Source of the DNA: a virus
Virus record (IMG/VR): IMGVR_UViG_3300017765_000001
Span: 46,338 to 110,337 of that record
DNA length: 64,000 nucleotides
Reading direction: 5' to 3' (one strand)
Part shown: positions 30,338 to 39,807 of the stretch, one piece after another
How positions within the stretch are numbered: the first letter of the stretch is position 1
How the letters are laid out: each line of letters begins with the position of its first letter
Position numbers and translations under genes: made by a program
The notes under the pieces: generated by a model
Told to the model about the DNA's origin: nothing
Databases searched by the model: none
Seen by the model: only the letters and a program-made list of their open reading frames with translations

Positions 30338-31155
30338 GACTTTGGTGTATTATCACTACTATGTGAGGGTTCCACCACTCTTCCTAGGTAGGGATCAAAA
30401 TCCATAAGATCCTGGATCTTCATTTGAGCACCTTGTTGTGACCAATAACCAAACTGAGCATTATAATTTCCCTTATGAAAAACATCAATGTGCTCTGGAT
30501 GAATACTAGATCCTAACTCAATTTTGTATAAGAGAAGAGGAATAGAATAAGTATTTCCAGAATTGTAAATCAAATCATCAGCTACTGGTCTTGGTTTGAC
30601 ACCATTATCTAGTTTGTATTTGTCACCTTTACAGTGCAATCTAATGAGTTTTTCAGCATGATGTCTGTTAATAATATAACAGGCAGTAGAAAACTCATTT
30701 ACAAATCTCTTGTGAATCTTGATATGGACATCACCAGTGCAGATAATTGCTATCTGAACAACATCCCAATCATATGGAAGTTTACAATAGAAATCCCTCC
30801 AAGTAAAGTTCCAGTACTTAACAAGGTCCAGACTGCAGTCATCCTCCATGAAGATAGCATAAGGAGAGTCAGAGGTTTCATACCAGTGCTTAATAGCTTT
30901 GAGATGTGATGTAACACATCCAATCTCACCAGAGGACATCATCTCTGGATATCTACCTTTGATGATATGACTCAGATCATCATCTCTACCATCATACCCA
31001 GAGATACGTGTGTAATTCTCAATCTCCCAATACTTGAATTGTTCCTCCATGTATTCCCATCTCTCTGGTTGTCCATCAAGATTAGTAACATAGATGGGTC
31101 CAATGCCACTGAGTTTAAATGCTGATTTATTTTTATCTACCACTGATTCTGTCAT
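30334..31155 (-). CDS. Glycosyltransferase family 25 protein
   Basis: 273 residues. GT25 (LPS galactosyltransferase-type) motifs: IYVTNLDGQPERWEYME (about 22-38), SSGEIGCVTSHLKAIKHWYE (about 74-93) and YAIFMEDDCSLD (about 98-109). The start at 31155 has AGGTGAT before it and an ATGA overlap with the upstream gene. Last gene of the glycan cassette. Transfers a hexose in LPS or glycoprotein glycan synthesis in known members. Confidence 0.85.
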   Translation of the reverse strand: MTESVVDKNKSAFKLSGIGPIYVTNLDGQPERWEYMEEQFKYWEIENYTRISGYDGRDDDLSHIIKGRYPEMMSSGEIGCVTSHLKAIKHWYETSDSPYAIFMEDDCSLDLVKYWNFTWRDFYCKLPYDWDVVQIAIICTGDVHIKIHKRFVNEFSTACYIINRHHAEKLIRLHCKGDKYKLDNGVKPRPVADDLIYNSGNTYSIPLLLYKIELGSSIHPEHIDVFHKGNYNAQFGYWSQQGAQMKIQDLMDFDPYLGRVVEPSHSSDNTPKS

Positions 31156-31946
31156 ATCACCTCCCAATGATCTGGATACAAGTCTTTAGTATTTAAGTGT
31201 GCATTATTAGGACCAAACCATTTCTTTGGTGCGATCACTCTTCCTCTGTTTGCTAACCATGCTCCCCACCAACTGAATGAACTGTTGGCTATAATAAAAT
31301 CATTACACTGTGTCATCATGTATAGGTCATGATATGAATCTGCCTGTTCTGAAATAATAAAACTATCTTCAGAGAATAGATCTTGTTCCATACACCAGGC
31401 AGGATCATCACTGAAGATAATAACTTGTCTACCTTTCTCAAATTTACTGAGTGCATCAGCATAGTATTCAAGACTTTGGTTATGATGATTTCCAGAGTTT
31501 GTGAGAAAATCACCTCTTCTGATGTGAAGGGAAATAGGATTATCAAAGTAATTATCAATGATATTCTTACATTCGTCAACTATGTGTTGTTTGAATGTAA
31601 ACTCTTTTCTGACTTTATCTTGGATATGAATAAAGTATTTTTCTGTTTGATAGAATCCATGGAGTGTGAAATCATCATTTTTGATATCAAAAACACTATC
31701 ATCAAATTCAAATCCAGATTGTTGATATACCTTTCCACTGTTGATGAAACCAATGTTAGGTTTGATATTGAAACAATCAAAGAGTTCTATGTGTAGTTTG
31801 TTTCCAATACCATCATCAAAGATCTCATCATGTTTGGGTATCTTAAATCCCACTCCAATTTTATCTGCTATACCCATGGTAGCAGCATATTGAAACATTT
31901 GGTTTCCCAACTGTCCCAACTTTCCAAGGTAATCAAATCCTATCAT
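31152..31946 (-). CDS. Glycosyltransferase family 11 (alpha-1,2-fucosyltransferase-like)
   Basis: 264 residues. GT11 signature set complete: GKLGQLGNQMFQYAA at the N-terminus, SLHIRRGDF (about 141-149, GDP-sugar binding HxRRGD) and NSSFSWWGAWLA (about 221-232). Uses GDP-L-fucose in known members; no fucose synthesis genes are seen in this window, so donor supply would come from the host or outside the window. Overlaps both neighbours by 4 nt. Confidence 0.88.
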   Translation of the reverse strand: MIGFDYLGKLGQLGNQMFQYAATMGIADKIGVGFKIPKHDEIFDDGIGNKLHIELFDCFNIKPNIGFINSGKVYQQSGFEFDDSVFDIKNDDFTLHGFYQTEKYFIHIQDKVRKEFTFKQHIVDECKNIIDNYFDNPISLHIRRGDFLTNSGNHHNQSLEYYADALSKFEKGRQVIIFSDDPAWCMEQDLFSEDSFIISEQADSYHDLYMMTQCNDFIIANSSFSWWGAWLANRGRVIAPKKWFGPNNAHLNTKDLYPDHWEVI

Positions 31947-32836
31947 TGTTTCTTAATCCAATCAAGAACATCAATCTCAGGCATCCACCCCAAGACATTT
32001 GCTATCTTACTTATGTTAGCAAATGTCATATCCATTTCACCTGACCTTTTAGGAATGTATGTTTGATTATCAGAAATTGCATCAGCAATACTTTGAACAG
32101 AGACACACTTACCACTACCCACATTGAATACCTCACCAGCATGTCCTTTGAGTGGCATGGTAGATGCAAGATAGTTTGCCCTTGCTACATCCTTGACATG
32201 AATAAAATCCCTCTTCTGTGATCCATCTCCAACAATGGTCAGTGGTTCACCAGCATCTTTCTGTCTCTGGAAAATACCTATCACAGGAGCATATTGACCC
32301 CTTGTGGGGGATCTATCGCCATACACATTGAAGTATCTCAGAACAACTGTCTCAAGACCATAGAGGTTGGTGTACATCTTACAAAACTTCTCTGCTGCTA
32401 TCTTTGATGCAGAGTAAGGATTCAAGCAATCATCAGGTTGAGTTTCAACATTGGGAACAGAATTATTTCCATAACCAGATGAAGTGGAGGAGTAGATAAA
32501 TCTTTCAACACCTGCCTCTCTTGCACACTGAAGAACAGTGGCTGTGCCTACACAGTTCCTGTGTACTGCTTGAATGGGATTTTCAATTGCTGGTTGAAGT
32601 CTTGACTCTGCAGCAAGGTGATATACATGCTTTACATTCATAAAGCAATTTCTTAACTCTTTATAGTTGCATATATCAACCTTAATATTAATTACCCTAT
32701 CACTATCACTCCAATAAAACTTATCATTATTAGCACTTTCATTGTCAACACAAATTACTCTCTCTCCTTTACTGATTAAATAATCTACAAGGTTAGATCC
32801 AATAAATCCAGATCCACCAGTAACAAGGCTATACAT
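31943..32836 (-). CDS. NAD-dependent sugar epimerase/dehydratase (GalE-like)
   Basis: 297 residues. Extended SDR: TGGSGFIGSNL at the N-terminus, SSTSSGYG (about 115-122) and YSASK (catalytic Tyr-xxx-Lys, about 141-145), GDGSQKRDFIHVKDVA later. Probably a UDP-hexose 4-epimerase or similar enzyme making sugar nucleotides for the transferases around it. The ATG at 32836 overlaps the upstream stop (TGATG). Confidence 0.85.
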   Translation of the reverse strand: MYSLVTGGSGFIGSNLVDYLISKGERVICVDNESANNDKFYWSDSDRVINIKVDICNYKELRNCFMNVKHVYHLAAESRLQPAIENPIQAVHRNCVGTATVLQCAREAGVERFIYSSTSSGYGNNSVPNVETQPDDCLNPYSASKIAAEKFCKMYTNLYGLETVVLRYFNVYGDRSPTRGQYAPVIGIFQRQKDAGEPLTIVGDGSQKRDFIHVKDVARANYLASTMPLKGHAGEVFNVGSGKCVSVQSIADAISDNQTYIPKRSGEMDMTFANISKIANVLGWMPEIDVLDWIKKQ

Positions 32837-33690
32837 CACTTGATACCTCTCTTTTCCTTCATATCATTAAACACCTTAGCAATACCTTCGTCAATGGTGG
32901 TCTTGGGAAGCCACCATCCAAGAATATAATTATCAGCTTCATTTCTCTTGTCCAGTTGCACACTATCTTTAGCAATCCCTGGTATGATTTTAATTGGTTT
33001 ACTAATCAAATTAAACTGACCTTGAATAATATCTGCAATTTGTCTGATACTATTGTTGTGGAATGATGTGATATGCAGTGGGTCATCTGATTTAAAATCT
33101 GTATAACAATTCATCACAGTTTCAAGTGCCTCACAGCAATCCTCTGCATATAGGAATTGCCTTTCTTCTGTTCCATCTGTCATCATCTCAAATTCACCTT
33201 CATCAAATCCTTTATTGATAAAGTCAGTAATGACATGAGCTTTGTCCATATCATTCTCAATACCATAGACATTCCAGAACTTCACAATCAGTCCTTTCAG
33301 TGCCTTGGTGTAGAGTTCTCCAACTCTCTTGGCAACACCATAAGGGGAGTAACTCATGTTACTCATCTGGGATGATGCGAACACAAATCTCTTGTTGTAC
33401 TTCTCAAGGAGACCAAACACACTTGCCATCATCCGTGTGTTGTTATCAATGAACTTGAAGGTATGTTGATACTTCTTCAGGTATCTTGATCCACCCACAT
33501 CAAAGGCAAGGAAGAACACAAAGTCTGATTCTTTGATCAGGTGTTCAAGAGCAAGGTTTGGAATTTGTGTGAGGTCTTGAGTAGGGACACTTGCAATGTC
33601 ATACTCAAATACATGATGTCCCTTATTACTAAGATACTCAGTCAAGTAAGCACCAATCTGACCAGCAGATCCTAAAATTGTAATCTTCAT
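32836..33690 (-). CDS. NAD-dependent epimerase/reductase (SDR)
   Basis: 284 residues. ILGSAGQIGAYL nucleotide site, ASSQMSNMSYSPYGVAK with YxxxK (about 105-121), and TEERQFLYAEDCCEAL. Sits between the GalE-like gene and the HAD-nucleotidyltransferase fusion. Could act on a heptose or deoxysugar nucleotide. Specificity cannot be read. Confidence 0.8.
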   Translation of the reverse strand: MKITILGSAGQIGAYLTEYLSNKGHHVFEYDIASVPTQDLTQIPNLALEHLIKESDFVFFLAFDVGGSRYLKKYQHTFKFIDNNTRMMASVFGLLEKYNKRFVFASSQMSNMSYSPYGVAKRVGELYTKALKGLIVKFWNVYGIENDMDKAHVITDFINKGFDEGEFEMMTDGTEERQFLYAEDCCEALETVMNCYTDFKSDDPLHITSFHNNSIRQIADIIQGQFNLISKPIKIIPGIAKDSVQLDKRNEADNYILGWWLPKTTIDEGIAKVFNDMKEKRGIK

Positions 33691-34415
33691 AATGCCTCAA
33701 CGATTGAATTGTAAATCTCTTTCTTTAGTTTAGTGGTTGAATAACCATGATCCTGGCGTTTAATCCAAACTATATCTATGTCAATATCTTTACCAGTGTA
33801 AGATCCATCTTCATAATCATCACCAAGGAATCTTACATCATAATCTGAGAGATAAGAAAGAAAAGTATCCTCTGCTTGATAGACTACAACATCATCAATA
33901 TACCTTATTGATTTCAGTATTTCTTTTCTATCCTCAAGAGACTGTACAGGTATCATTTTGTGTGGACGTCCCATATTAGGATTCTCATGCAGTGCAACAG
34001 TCAGATGATTACAGTAATCCTTTGCCTCTTTGAACATCCTAATATATCCAGGGTGAATAATGTCAAATGCTCCAGCCACAATACCTTTTCTTAGTGGCAT
34101 TCTTTTTTTCCATTCTTCTACACTGATACCCTTGTCATCAATAAACAAATCAGCAGTTGGTTTATGAAACATAGGTTCAAGTTCATGATACTTGTATCCC
34201 CACATTGCCAATTGATTTCTAGTAAGGTCTGAGTGATCAATACCAGAACCTCTACCTCTTGCTGTCATGAAGATAATGTGATGTCCCTCATCATATAGAC
34301 GATTGACATGCTCCACCATCCAGGTGAATGGCAGAGCATTATAGTAATCTGGTTTTCCTAGAGAATTATTAGGAGTATGACAGAGTGTGCCATCAATATC
34401 AAAACAATATCTCAT
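33687..34415 (-). CDS. HAD phosphatase - nucleotidyltransferase fusion
   Basis: 242 residues, start at 34415 (ATGA overlap with the SIS gene). N-terminal HAD-type half: CFDIDGTLCHTP (motif I), IIFMTARGRG (motif II region), FIDDKG (motif IV). C-terminal half: GIVAGAFDIIHPGYIRMFKE, an HxGH-variant cytidylyltransferase-type nucleotide-binding motif, and LGDDYEDGSYTGKDI. Such parts match GmhB-like and HldE-C-like steps of activated-heptose synthesis, here joined in one chain. Confidence 0.82.
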   Translation of the reverse strand: MRYCFDIDGTLCHTPNNSLGKPDYYNALPFTWMVEHVNRLYDEGHHIIFMTARGRGSGIDHSDLTRNQLAMWGYKYHELEPMFHKPTADLFIDDKGISVEEWKKRMPLRKGIVAGAFDIIHPGYIRMFKEAKDYCNHLTVALHENPNMGRPHKMIPVQSLEDRKEILKSIRYIDDVVVYQAEDTFLSYLSDYDVRFLGDDYEDGSYTGKDIDIDIVWIKRQDHGYSTTKLKKEIYNSIVEAL

Positions 34416-34924
34416 ACAACACCATGTAAGAATATCTGGTGTACGCATTCTACCACACCATATGACCTGCTGGCAATATAATAATTCCAGAGTGCATTAG
34501 TAGCTTCATTTCTAATAGTATTGTCAGGACTAAATCCAGTTAACACACCATAGGGGATCTGATTGTCTTCACACCAGTCCACACATTTCAGCATGTTCTT
34601 TGACTCACCCCCTGAGCTCATGATTACAACTAGAGTATCATCCTCAACATAATACTCCAGAAATTTCTTGTATGCATAATCATAACCAAAATCATTTGTG
34701 AGCATGGTAATCATTGAAGGATCAGAGAGGATAGACACCTTCTTACTATGAAACTTCATGTAATCTTGAGAGATATGAGAAGCAACTGAATTGCTTCCAC
34801 CATTACCTAGAATAATGATTCTATTGTAGTTCTCAAATGCTTTTTGATACTTCTCAAACTCACTTTCAGTATGAGCATTTTGTAAAGCATCAACATACTC
34901 GCTAAATGGATTGTTTATAGACAT
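34412..34924 (-). CDS. SIS-domain sugar isomerase (GmhA-like)
   Basis: 170 residues. Phosphosugar-binding ILGNGGSNSVASHISQDYM (about 37-56) and VVIMSSGGESKNML (about 98-111), typical of sedoheptulose-7-phosphate isomerase and related SIS proteins. Overlaps the GHMP kinase gene by 10 nt. Its position next to a GHMP kinase and a HAD/nucleotidyltransferase supports a heptose pathway. Confidence 0.82.
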   Translation of the reverse strand: MSINNPFSEYVDALQNAHTESEFEKYQKAFENYNRIIILGNGGSNSVASHISQDYMKFHSKKVSILSDPSMITMLTNDFGYDYAYKKFLEYYVEDDTLVVIMSSGGESKNMLKCVDWCEDNQIPYGVLTGFSPDNTIRNEATNALWNYYIASRSYGVVECVHQIFLHGVV

Positions 34925-35862
34925 TTACCTTTCACTCCATTGGGTGATACATTTATTTTAACAGAATCATATGGTATATTCAAGTCATTCTTTTTAGAAA
35001 AGACCAAGAAGAATCCACCATTACCCGCCCCACATAATTTATGTGCGATGACAGTGTCACTTTCTTCAAGAGTTTTATCCATAGTTCTGATGATCTTATT
35101 TTCTGTAATATGAGATGTTGTTTTTTTCTTCTGATCCCAACTCAGATTTAATAATTCTAAAAACTCAGGATAGTTTTCATCCAGTAGTGCATCATATGCT
35201 TTCTCCACTGTCCCAATTAGAGGAACTGCCTTATCAAGATTATCTGTCACACTTTTAAGAACGCCTCTTGAATTTCTGGTGACTCCAGTAAACACAAGTG
35301 CCATATCATAATACTTGAATAAGTCAGTAGATAGAAAATCATACTTAACTATCCCACCCCTGTAGAAATCAATCTTCTTGAAACCACCAATACCACATCC
35401 ATATGGATCTTGATATCCACAATATGGATTCATCTTCAATTCAAGTTTGTATGCCAACTTGCATATCTCCACATCAGTCATGCTCAAACCATTGAACATG
35501 GATATGGCTTTAATCAAACTAATAATGTAGGATGAAGAGGATGCAAGTCCACTTCCCTGAGAATATGCATCACTAGTCATTGAGATATTCATTGGATTAC
35601 AATTAAAGTGGTCCAATACAACCCTTACAAGTTCATTCTTGATATCTTGAATGTGTTGTACCTCCTCTCTCTTTGAATAGTTGATAATATACTTACTTGA
35701 TTCAGCATTATATCCCAACTGATCCTGATGAAGAGTAATGTAAGTCTTCAAGTTTGATGTAAAACTAATGACAGATCCTTGTCCATACTTCTCAACAAAG
35801 AATGGATTATCAGTGGATCCACCAAACAAAGACACTCTAAGTGGGCAACTAGATATTAGCAT
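34915..35862 (-). CDS. GHMP sugar kinase (HddA-like)
   Basis: 315 residues. All three GHMP motifs: PLRVSLFGGSTD at the N-terminus, QGSGLASSSSYIISL (about 105-120, phosphate loop) and LCGAGNGGFFLVF (about 276-288). Closest by layout to D-glycero-D-manno-heptose-7-phosphate kinase. It would phosphorylate the C1 hydroxyl before phosphatase and nucleotidyl transfer. Overlaps the upstream gene by 14 nt. Confidence 0.83.
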   Translation of the reverse strand: MLISSCPLRVSLFGGSTDNPFFVEKYGQGSVISFTSNLKTYITLHQDQLGYNAESSKYIINYSKREEVQHIQDIKNELVRVVLDHFNCNPMNISMTSDAYSQGSGLASSSSYIISLIKAISMFNGLSMTDVEICKLAYKLELKMNPYCGYQDPYGCGIGGFKKIDFYRGGIVKYDFLSTDLFKYYDMALVFTGVTRNSRGVLKSVTDNLDKAVPLIGTVEKAYDALLDENYPEFLELLNLSWDQKKKTTSHITENKIIRTMDKTLEESDTVIAHKLCGAGNGGFFLVFSKKNDLNIPYDSVKINVSPNGVKGKCL

Positions 35863-36676
35863 ACTTTTTAAGATACTCCTGATTAGAATAATAAGATCTC
35901 AGTTGATGTCCAGTCATTTTTTGAATCTTCTCCCATTCATCAAAGTTTTGTTTCATGTATGGATTACCTTGCACAGAATTAGGCCATGAGTTTGCACCTC
36001 TACTGTGCTCTAAGTGATATACTATATCATCTAATCTACCAACAGAATACCCCATCTTATCAAATCTATAGAATCTTTCCTTATCCTCTGGAGATGATCC
36101 CCTGAAGTTTTCATTCTCCATCCCTGCAAGAATATAAGATTTTCTATTGACAAACTGCACATGTCCATACTGTGCATCATACATTCTGGATTTCTTATCT
36201 AGGACTTCAAAATCAAAGTCTTCGTTAATAAAGTCACTCACACCATCATCATCAATGAATACTTGCTTTTGATAATTTCCAAACCCATATGGATACACAA
36301 GGTCAAATCCATCCATAATCATCTTGACTGATTCAACGTATGTTTCTTTCTTGAAGAGAACATCACAATCATAGTTTGCTATGACCTTTGTATCAACCAT
36401 ATCAATCATCTCATTCAGGATCTTCATCCTGTAGAATACAGGATCATCAGATTTCTCAAATACATGAGTAAGGTTGTTGATATTGTCACCAAGAAAATCT
36501 TCTATCTGAGGTAGAACCTGATCCTCAAATACAGATTCTACATCAACCTCTTTAAGAATAACTTTGGTATCAAAGGTTTTAAGAAGATAAGCAAGGACAG
36601 TGACAACATTTCTCATCCTATCTTCACTTTCAATCCTGATAGGAATAATGAAAGTACAGTTTTTTAAATCAATCAT
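35849..36676 (-). CDS. GT2-like glycosyltransferase
   Basis: 275 residues. Opens MIDLKNCTFIIPIRIESEDR, the strand of a GT-A fold, with a DCDVLF (DxD) metal motif near residue 103 and a Trp-rich C-terminus with RGANSWPNSVQGNPYM, as in some galactosyl/N-acetylgalactosaminyl transferases. Uses a nucleotide sugar; acceptor unknown. Overlaps the methyltransferase gene by 4 nt. Confidence 0.72.
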   Translation of the reverse strand: MIDLKNCTFIIPIRIESEDRMRNVVTVLAYLLKTFDTKVILKEVDVESVFEDQVLPQIEDFLGDNINNLTHVFEKSDDPVFYRMKILNEMIDMVDTKVIANYDCDVLFKKETYVESVKMIMDGFDLVYPYGFGNYQKQVFIDDDGVSDFINEDFDFEVLDKKSRMYDAQYGHVQFVNRKSYILAGMENENFRGSSPEDKERFYRFDKMGYSVGRLDDIVYHLEHSRGANSWPNSVQGNPYMKQNFDEWEKIQKMTGHQLRSYYSNQEYLKKYANI

Positions 36677-37431
36677 TTTGTGCAACAGAAGTATGCTGAC
36701 TCATCCCACCCTTTATACCCAGGGACATTACCAGAATATCCTGCTCCTCTCACAATATGTGTGAAAAGATATCCAAAGTGATTGGCATCATGTAGACCCT
36801 CTTCAAAGATCTTGAACCCTGCTGCTTCTAACTTTTCTTTCCACCATACTGCAGGAAATACTGATTGATGCAGAGTAAACAATTCTCCCTCATACCCTAC
36901 TGTTTTATCATAAGGTGCAAAAGGTGGGACCATATCCTCACCCTTCTCATTTCTTACATCTGGTACAAGAGACACACCAAATACACACAGACCACCCTCT
37001 TTCAGATGCTTAAAGATATTATCAAGCATTGGTTCAACATCATCTGGAGCAATATGTTCAAACACTTCCTCTGAGTGAATAAAATCAAACTCCATGGGTT
37101 TACCATCCTGATACAGCTGGTAATCCTTGGTGATATCACACAAGAAAAGATTCTTGTCATGATACTTATCCCAGTTCTTCTTGCCAACACCAGTCAGTGA
37201 ATTACTGCTTCCCTCTAAACCAATACCAATATCACCTCTATCAATGAAGTCAACAACAAACTGCCCACAAGCACAACCAAGATCAAGCATGGCAATCTGC
37301 TCATCATCAAATCCATCCTTAACCTCATCAATTAATCCCTGAGAGGTGAAGTTGTCTCTGATGGCACCTACTGGACAGATATGATCTGGAGAGTCATCAG
37401 CAACTGTCTTGTTTGCTTCTAATGTAATCAT
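36673..37431 (-). CDS. SAM-dependent methyltransferase
   Basis: 252 residues, class I fold. MLDLGCACGQFVVDF (about 48-62, SAM-binding glycine loop), GIGLEGSSNS (acidic end of strand 2) and FDFIHSEEVFEHIAPDD (about 115-131). Probably methylates a sugar in the glycan made by the cassette. No DNA-type target motif is present. Confidence 0.82.
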   Translation of the reverse strand: MITLEANKTVADDSPDHICPVGAIRDNFTSQGLIDEVKDGFDDEQIAMLDLGCACGQFVVDFIDRGDIGIGLEGSSNSLTGVGKKNWDKYHDKNLFLCDITKDYQLYQDGKPMEFDFIHSEEVFEHIAPDDVEPMLDNIFKHLKEGGLCVFGVSLVPDVRNEKGEDMVPPFAPYDKTVGYEGELFTLHQSVFPAVWWKEKLEAAGFKIFEEGLHDANHFGYLFTHIVRGAGYSGNVPGYKGWDESAYFCCTK

Positions 37432-38192
37432 TTTTTTACGTAAATTAGATTGTTGAATTCTTCATCAAAGTTTTTTGGTTCAGGTATAATTACCTCAGCC
37501 TGACAACCACCAAACCACCATGCAACCTCATCAAACGAACTAGCATATGTACCAATAATCTTAGCACACTTAGATAGTATCAACAACTCAATGAATGCAT
37601 CAGTTGTGATCTGGATGTCATCATGATGACCAGACTCAGCTAGTTTAGGATCATTAAAAATCTTTCTGTCATACAAAATTATTCTGTCAGGATATTTTTC
37701 TGCAAAATACTTATAGACATCTGAGTTATCAGAGCAAAAGAAAAACTTTTGATCTTTTGGTAATCTATCTATCTCTCTTTCAAAGATGGAATTATCATGA
37801 AACTTCCTCCTCTGACAATACCAGGATCTAATATGCACACCAACCATATTGTCCCACGAATTCACAAACTCAGAGACATATTCAACAATTTCTGGATTGA
37901 TTTTAAGTTGTTCAATCACTCTCAAATACTTTTTGATAAAGTATTCTGGTGTTCTTTCATATAAAAGATCTATGGTTTTATAATCATCAATATATTGTTC
38001 TTCATCTGGCTGTACATATAATCTCCAGTCCTCCTCATAGATCATTTTTGGAGGATCAACTAGATCAATACCTGGAAGAAGAAAATTAGTTGTCTCATGA
38101 ATAGTGCATACCTTATCATAGACTGACATTGCACTGAGTATATTCTTTATTCTATTAGCAATGCCAGCATGACTTACTACTGTAGCATCCAT
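37428..38192 (-). CDS. Fucosyltransferase-like (GT-B) protein
   Basis: 254 residues from the ATG at 38192 (TGATG overlap with the upstream stop, GGGAGG before it). GIANRIKNILSAM near the N-terminus and MVGVHIRSWYCQRR (about 133-146) resemble the nucleotide-binding arginine motifs of NodZ/O-fucosyltransferase-type enzymes. A late KIIGTYASSFDEVAWWFGG segment is in the right place for the acceptor end. Likely but not certain glycosyltransferase. Confidence 0.7.
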   Translation of the reverse strand: MDATVVSHAGIANRIKNILSAMSVYDKVCTIHETTNFLLPGIDLVDPPKMIYEEDWRLYVQPDEEQYIDDYKTIDLLYERTPEYFIKKYLRVIEQLKINPEIVEYVSEFVNSWDNMVGVHIRSWYCQRRKFHDNSIFEREIDRLPKDQKFFFCSDNSDVYKYFAEKYPDRIILYDRKIFNDPKLAESGHHDDIQITTDAFIELLILSKCAKIIGTYASSFDEVAWWFGGCQAEVIIPEPKNFDEEFNNLIYVKK

Positions 38193-38977
38193 CAAATAAC
38201 CTCCCAACCTTCAGGATATAAATCATCAGTATTGATATCTGAGAGACCAGGACCATACCATGGTGTGGGGGCAATTACTTTACCATCACCCAACCATGCA
38301 CCCCACCAACTAAAAGTGCTGTTAGATATAATAAAATCTTTGCACTTTGAAATTAAACAAAGATCAAAGAATGCTTTCTCAGACACGATATTAACATCAT
38401 TATAGATAAAATTATCTCCAACAAAATGATTCTTGAATCTATCTATATCATTTGAGCAGACAATATATTTTCTATCTTTACCAAACCTTTCAATAGCTCT
38501 ATCAAAGTATTCCATTTCAATATTTCTATGATTATTACTACAATTAGGATAATCAAAATTATCATTGTAGAATCTCACGCAGATTGAAACAGGGTCATCT
38601 TTTAGGTGTTCACCAAACTTCTCCTCCACCTCTGCTTCAATTTCTTTTTTGAATCTAAAATCTAATCTGATTAATTTTTCAGCATTCTGAAAATACTTGT
38701 CAGATTGAAAATATCCGTTGAGTGTTACATGATTTGGACATCCATAAAATAAGTCCTCACAGAACTCATGTGAGTCATGAAGTTCAACTTCATCACCATC
38801 TATCATTCCAAATCTCTCTCCACAGTGTAGCATACCAAATCCTCTGACCAGATCACAGTCACTTGGAATTACAAAATCATAACCACTCTGTTTAGCAATA
38901 CCTACAAGAGCAGCATATTGGAACATTTGATTTCCAAGTCTGCCATTCTTACCAAGATTGTTCATTCCAATGGTCAT
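38192..38977 (-). CDS. GT11-like protein with altered donor motif
   Basis: 261 residues, clear GT11 frame: GKNGRLGNQMFQYAALVGIA at the start and SNSTFSWWGAWLGDG (about 225-239). The central HxRRGD motif is replaced by CVRFYNDNF (about 156-164), losing the His, second Arg and GD. Donor binding may be changed or the enzyme may be inactive. Paralog of the gene at 31.2-31.9 kb. Confidence 0.8.
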   Translation of the reverse strand: MTIGMNNLGKNGRLGNQMFQYAALVGIAKQSGYDFVIPSDCDLVRGFGMLHCGERFGMIDGDEVELHDSHEFCEDLFYGCPNHVTLNGYFQSDKYFQNAEKLIRLDFRFKKEIEAEVEEKFGEHLKDDPVSICVRFYNDNFDYPNCSNNHRNIEMEYFDRAIERFGKDRKYIVCSNDIDRFKNHFVGDNFIYNDVNIVSEKAFFDLCLISKCKDFIISNSTFSWWGAWLGDGKVIAPTPWYGPGLSDINTDDLYPEGWEVI

Positions 38978-39807
38978 AATACTATCTCCTTATTCTGTTC
39001 CTTTAATCTATCATCAATTATATCACCAATATCTAGTGAATAAAAGGCGTGCCACCCTCTAGTGTTACCTGTGTACCAGTGATTACAATCACCTCTATGC
39101 ATCTTTACAGTTTCCCAGTACTCTCTTGATTGTAATTGATAATGATTCAATAACAACTCTGGGTCATCTGTATCCATCTTATATGAAAGATTAATTGATG
39201 GTCCATCATTGACTGCATCATGGACCATGAATGCTTTGCATCCAAAATCTGTATTAACAATACACTTAGGAGCATTCAGATTCTGCCACTCAGGTTCATT
39301 CTGTCCATTCTCAGCAGCATGACTGTAAATGGTACAGAAAACCCTGGCATCATACTCTGCTCTCTTGTTAAAATTTTTGACTATACCACCCTCTGGATGA
39401 TCAATATATTCATTAGAATTAAACCAGACCCAGTTGGTAATTACCCTACCATAGTTCTCATAGTTCACAAGAATGTCTTTAAGATTGATTGCTTTGGGAC
39501 TATATAAAAATTCATCAACATCAACCTGAGCAATCCACTTTGACTCACTAGCAATTGGAAGAAGATACTTATTGGTGATATCAATCTGTCTACCAATATA
39601 TCTCTCAGAGATATCACTTTTGAATAGTGTGACATACCCAGAATCAATATATGGTTGCAGGATAGGCATGTAATCATCATCACTGAAGTCATCCACAAGA
39701 TATACATGGTCTGCTCCATGTAACTTATAGTGCTCAATCCACTCCTTAAGACTCCAACTTTCATTCTTGAACATTGAAGCCACTGAAAAATAATACTTGT
39801 GACTCAT
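38974..39807 (-). CDS. Glycosyltransferase family 92 (DUF23) protein
   Basis: 277 residues. FKNESWSLKEWIEHYKLHGA and YLVDDFSDDD (about 13-45), AQVDVDEFLY (about 92-101, DxD) and LNHYQLQSREYWETVKM (about 240-256) follow the GT92 order. Known GT92 enzymes add galactose to N-glycan core fucose in animals. In phages the acceptor is unknown. Overlaps the split GT2 gene by 4 nt. Confidence 0.82.
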   Translation of the reverse strand: MSHKYYFSVASMFKNESWSLKEWIEHYKLHGADHVYLVDDFSDDDYMPILQPYIDSGYVTLFKSDISERYIGRQIDITNKYLLPIASESKWIAQVDVDEFLYSPKAINLKDILVNYENYGRVITNWVWFNSNEYIDHPEGGIVKNFNKRAEYDARVFCTIYSHAAENGQNEPEWQNLNAPKCIVNTDFGCKAFMVHDAVNDGPSINLSYKMDTDDPELLLNHYQLQSREYWETVKMHRGDCNHWYTGNTRGWHAFYSLDIGDIIDDRLKEQNKEIVL

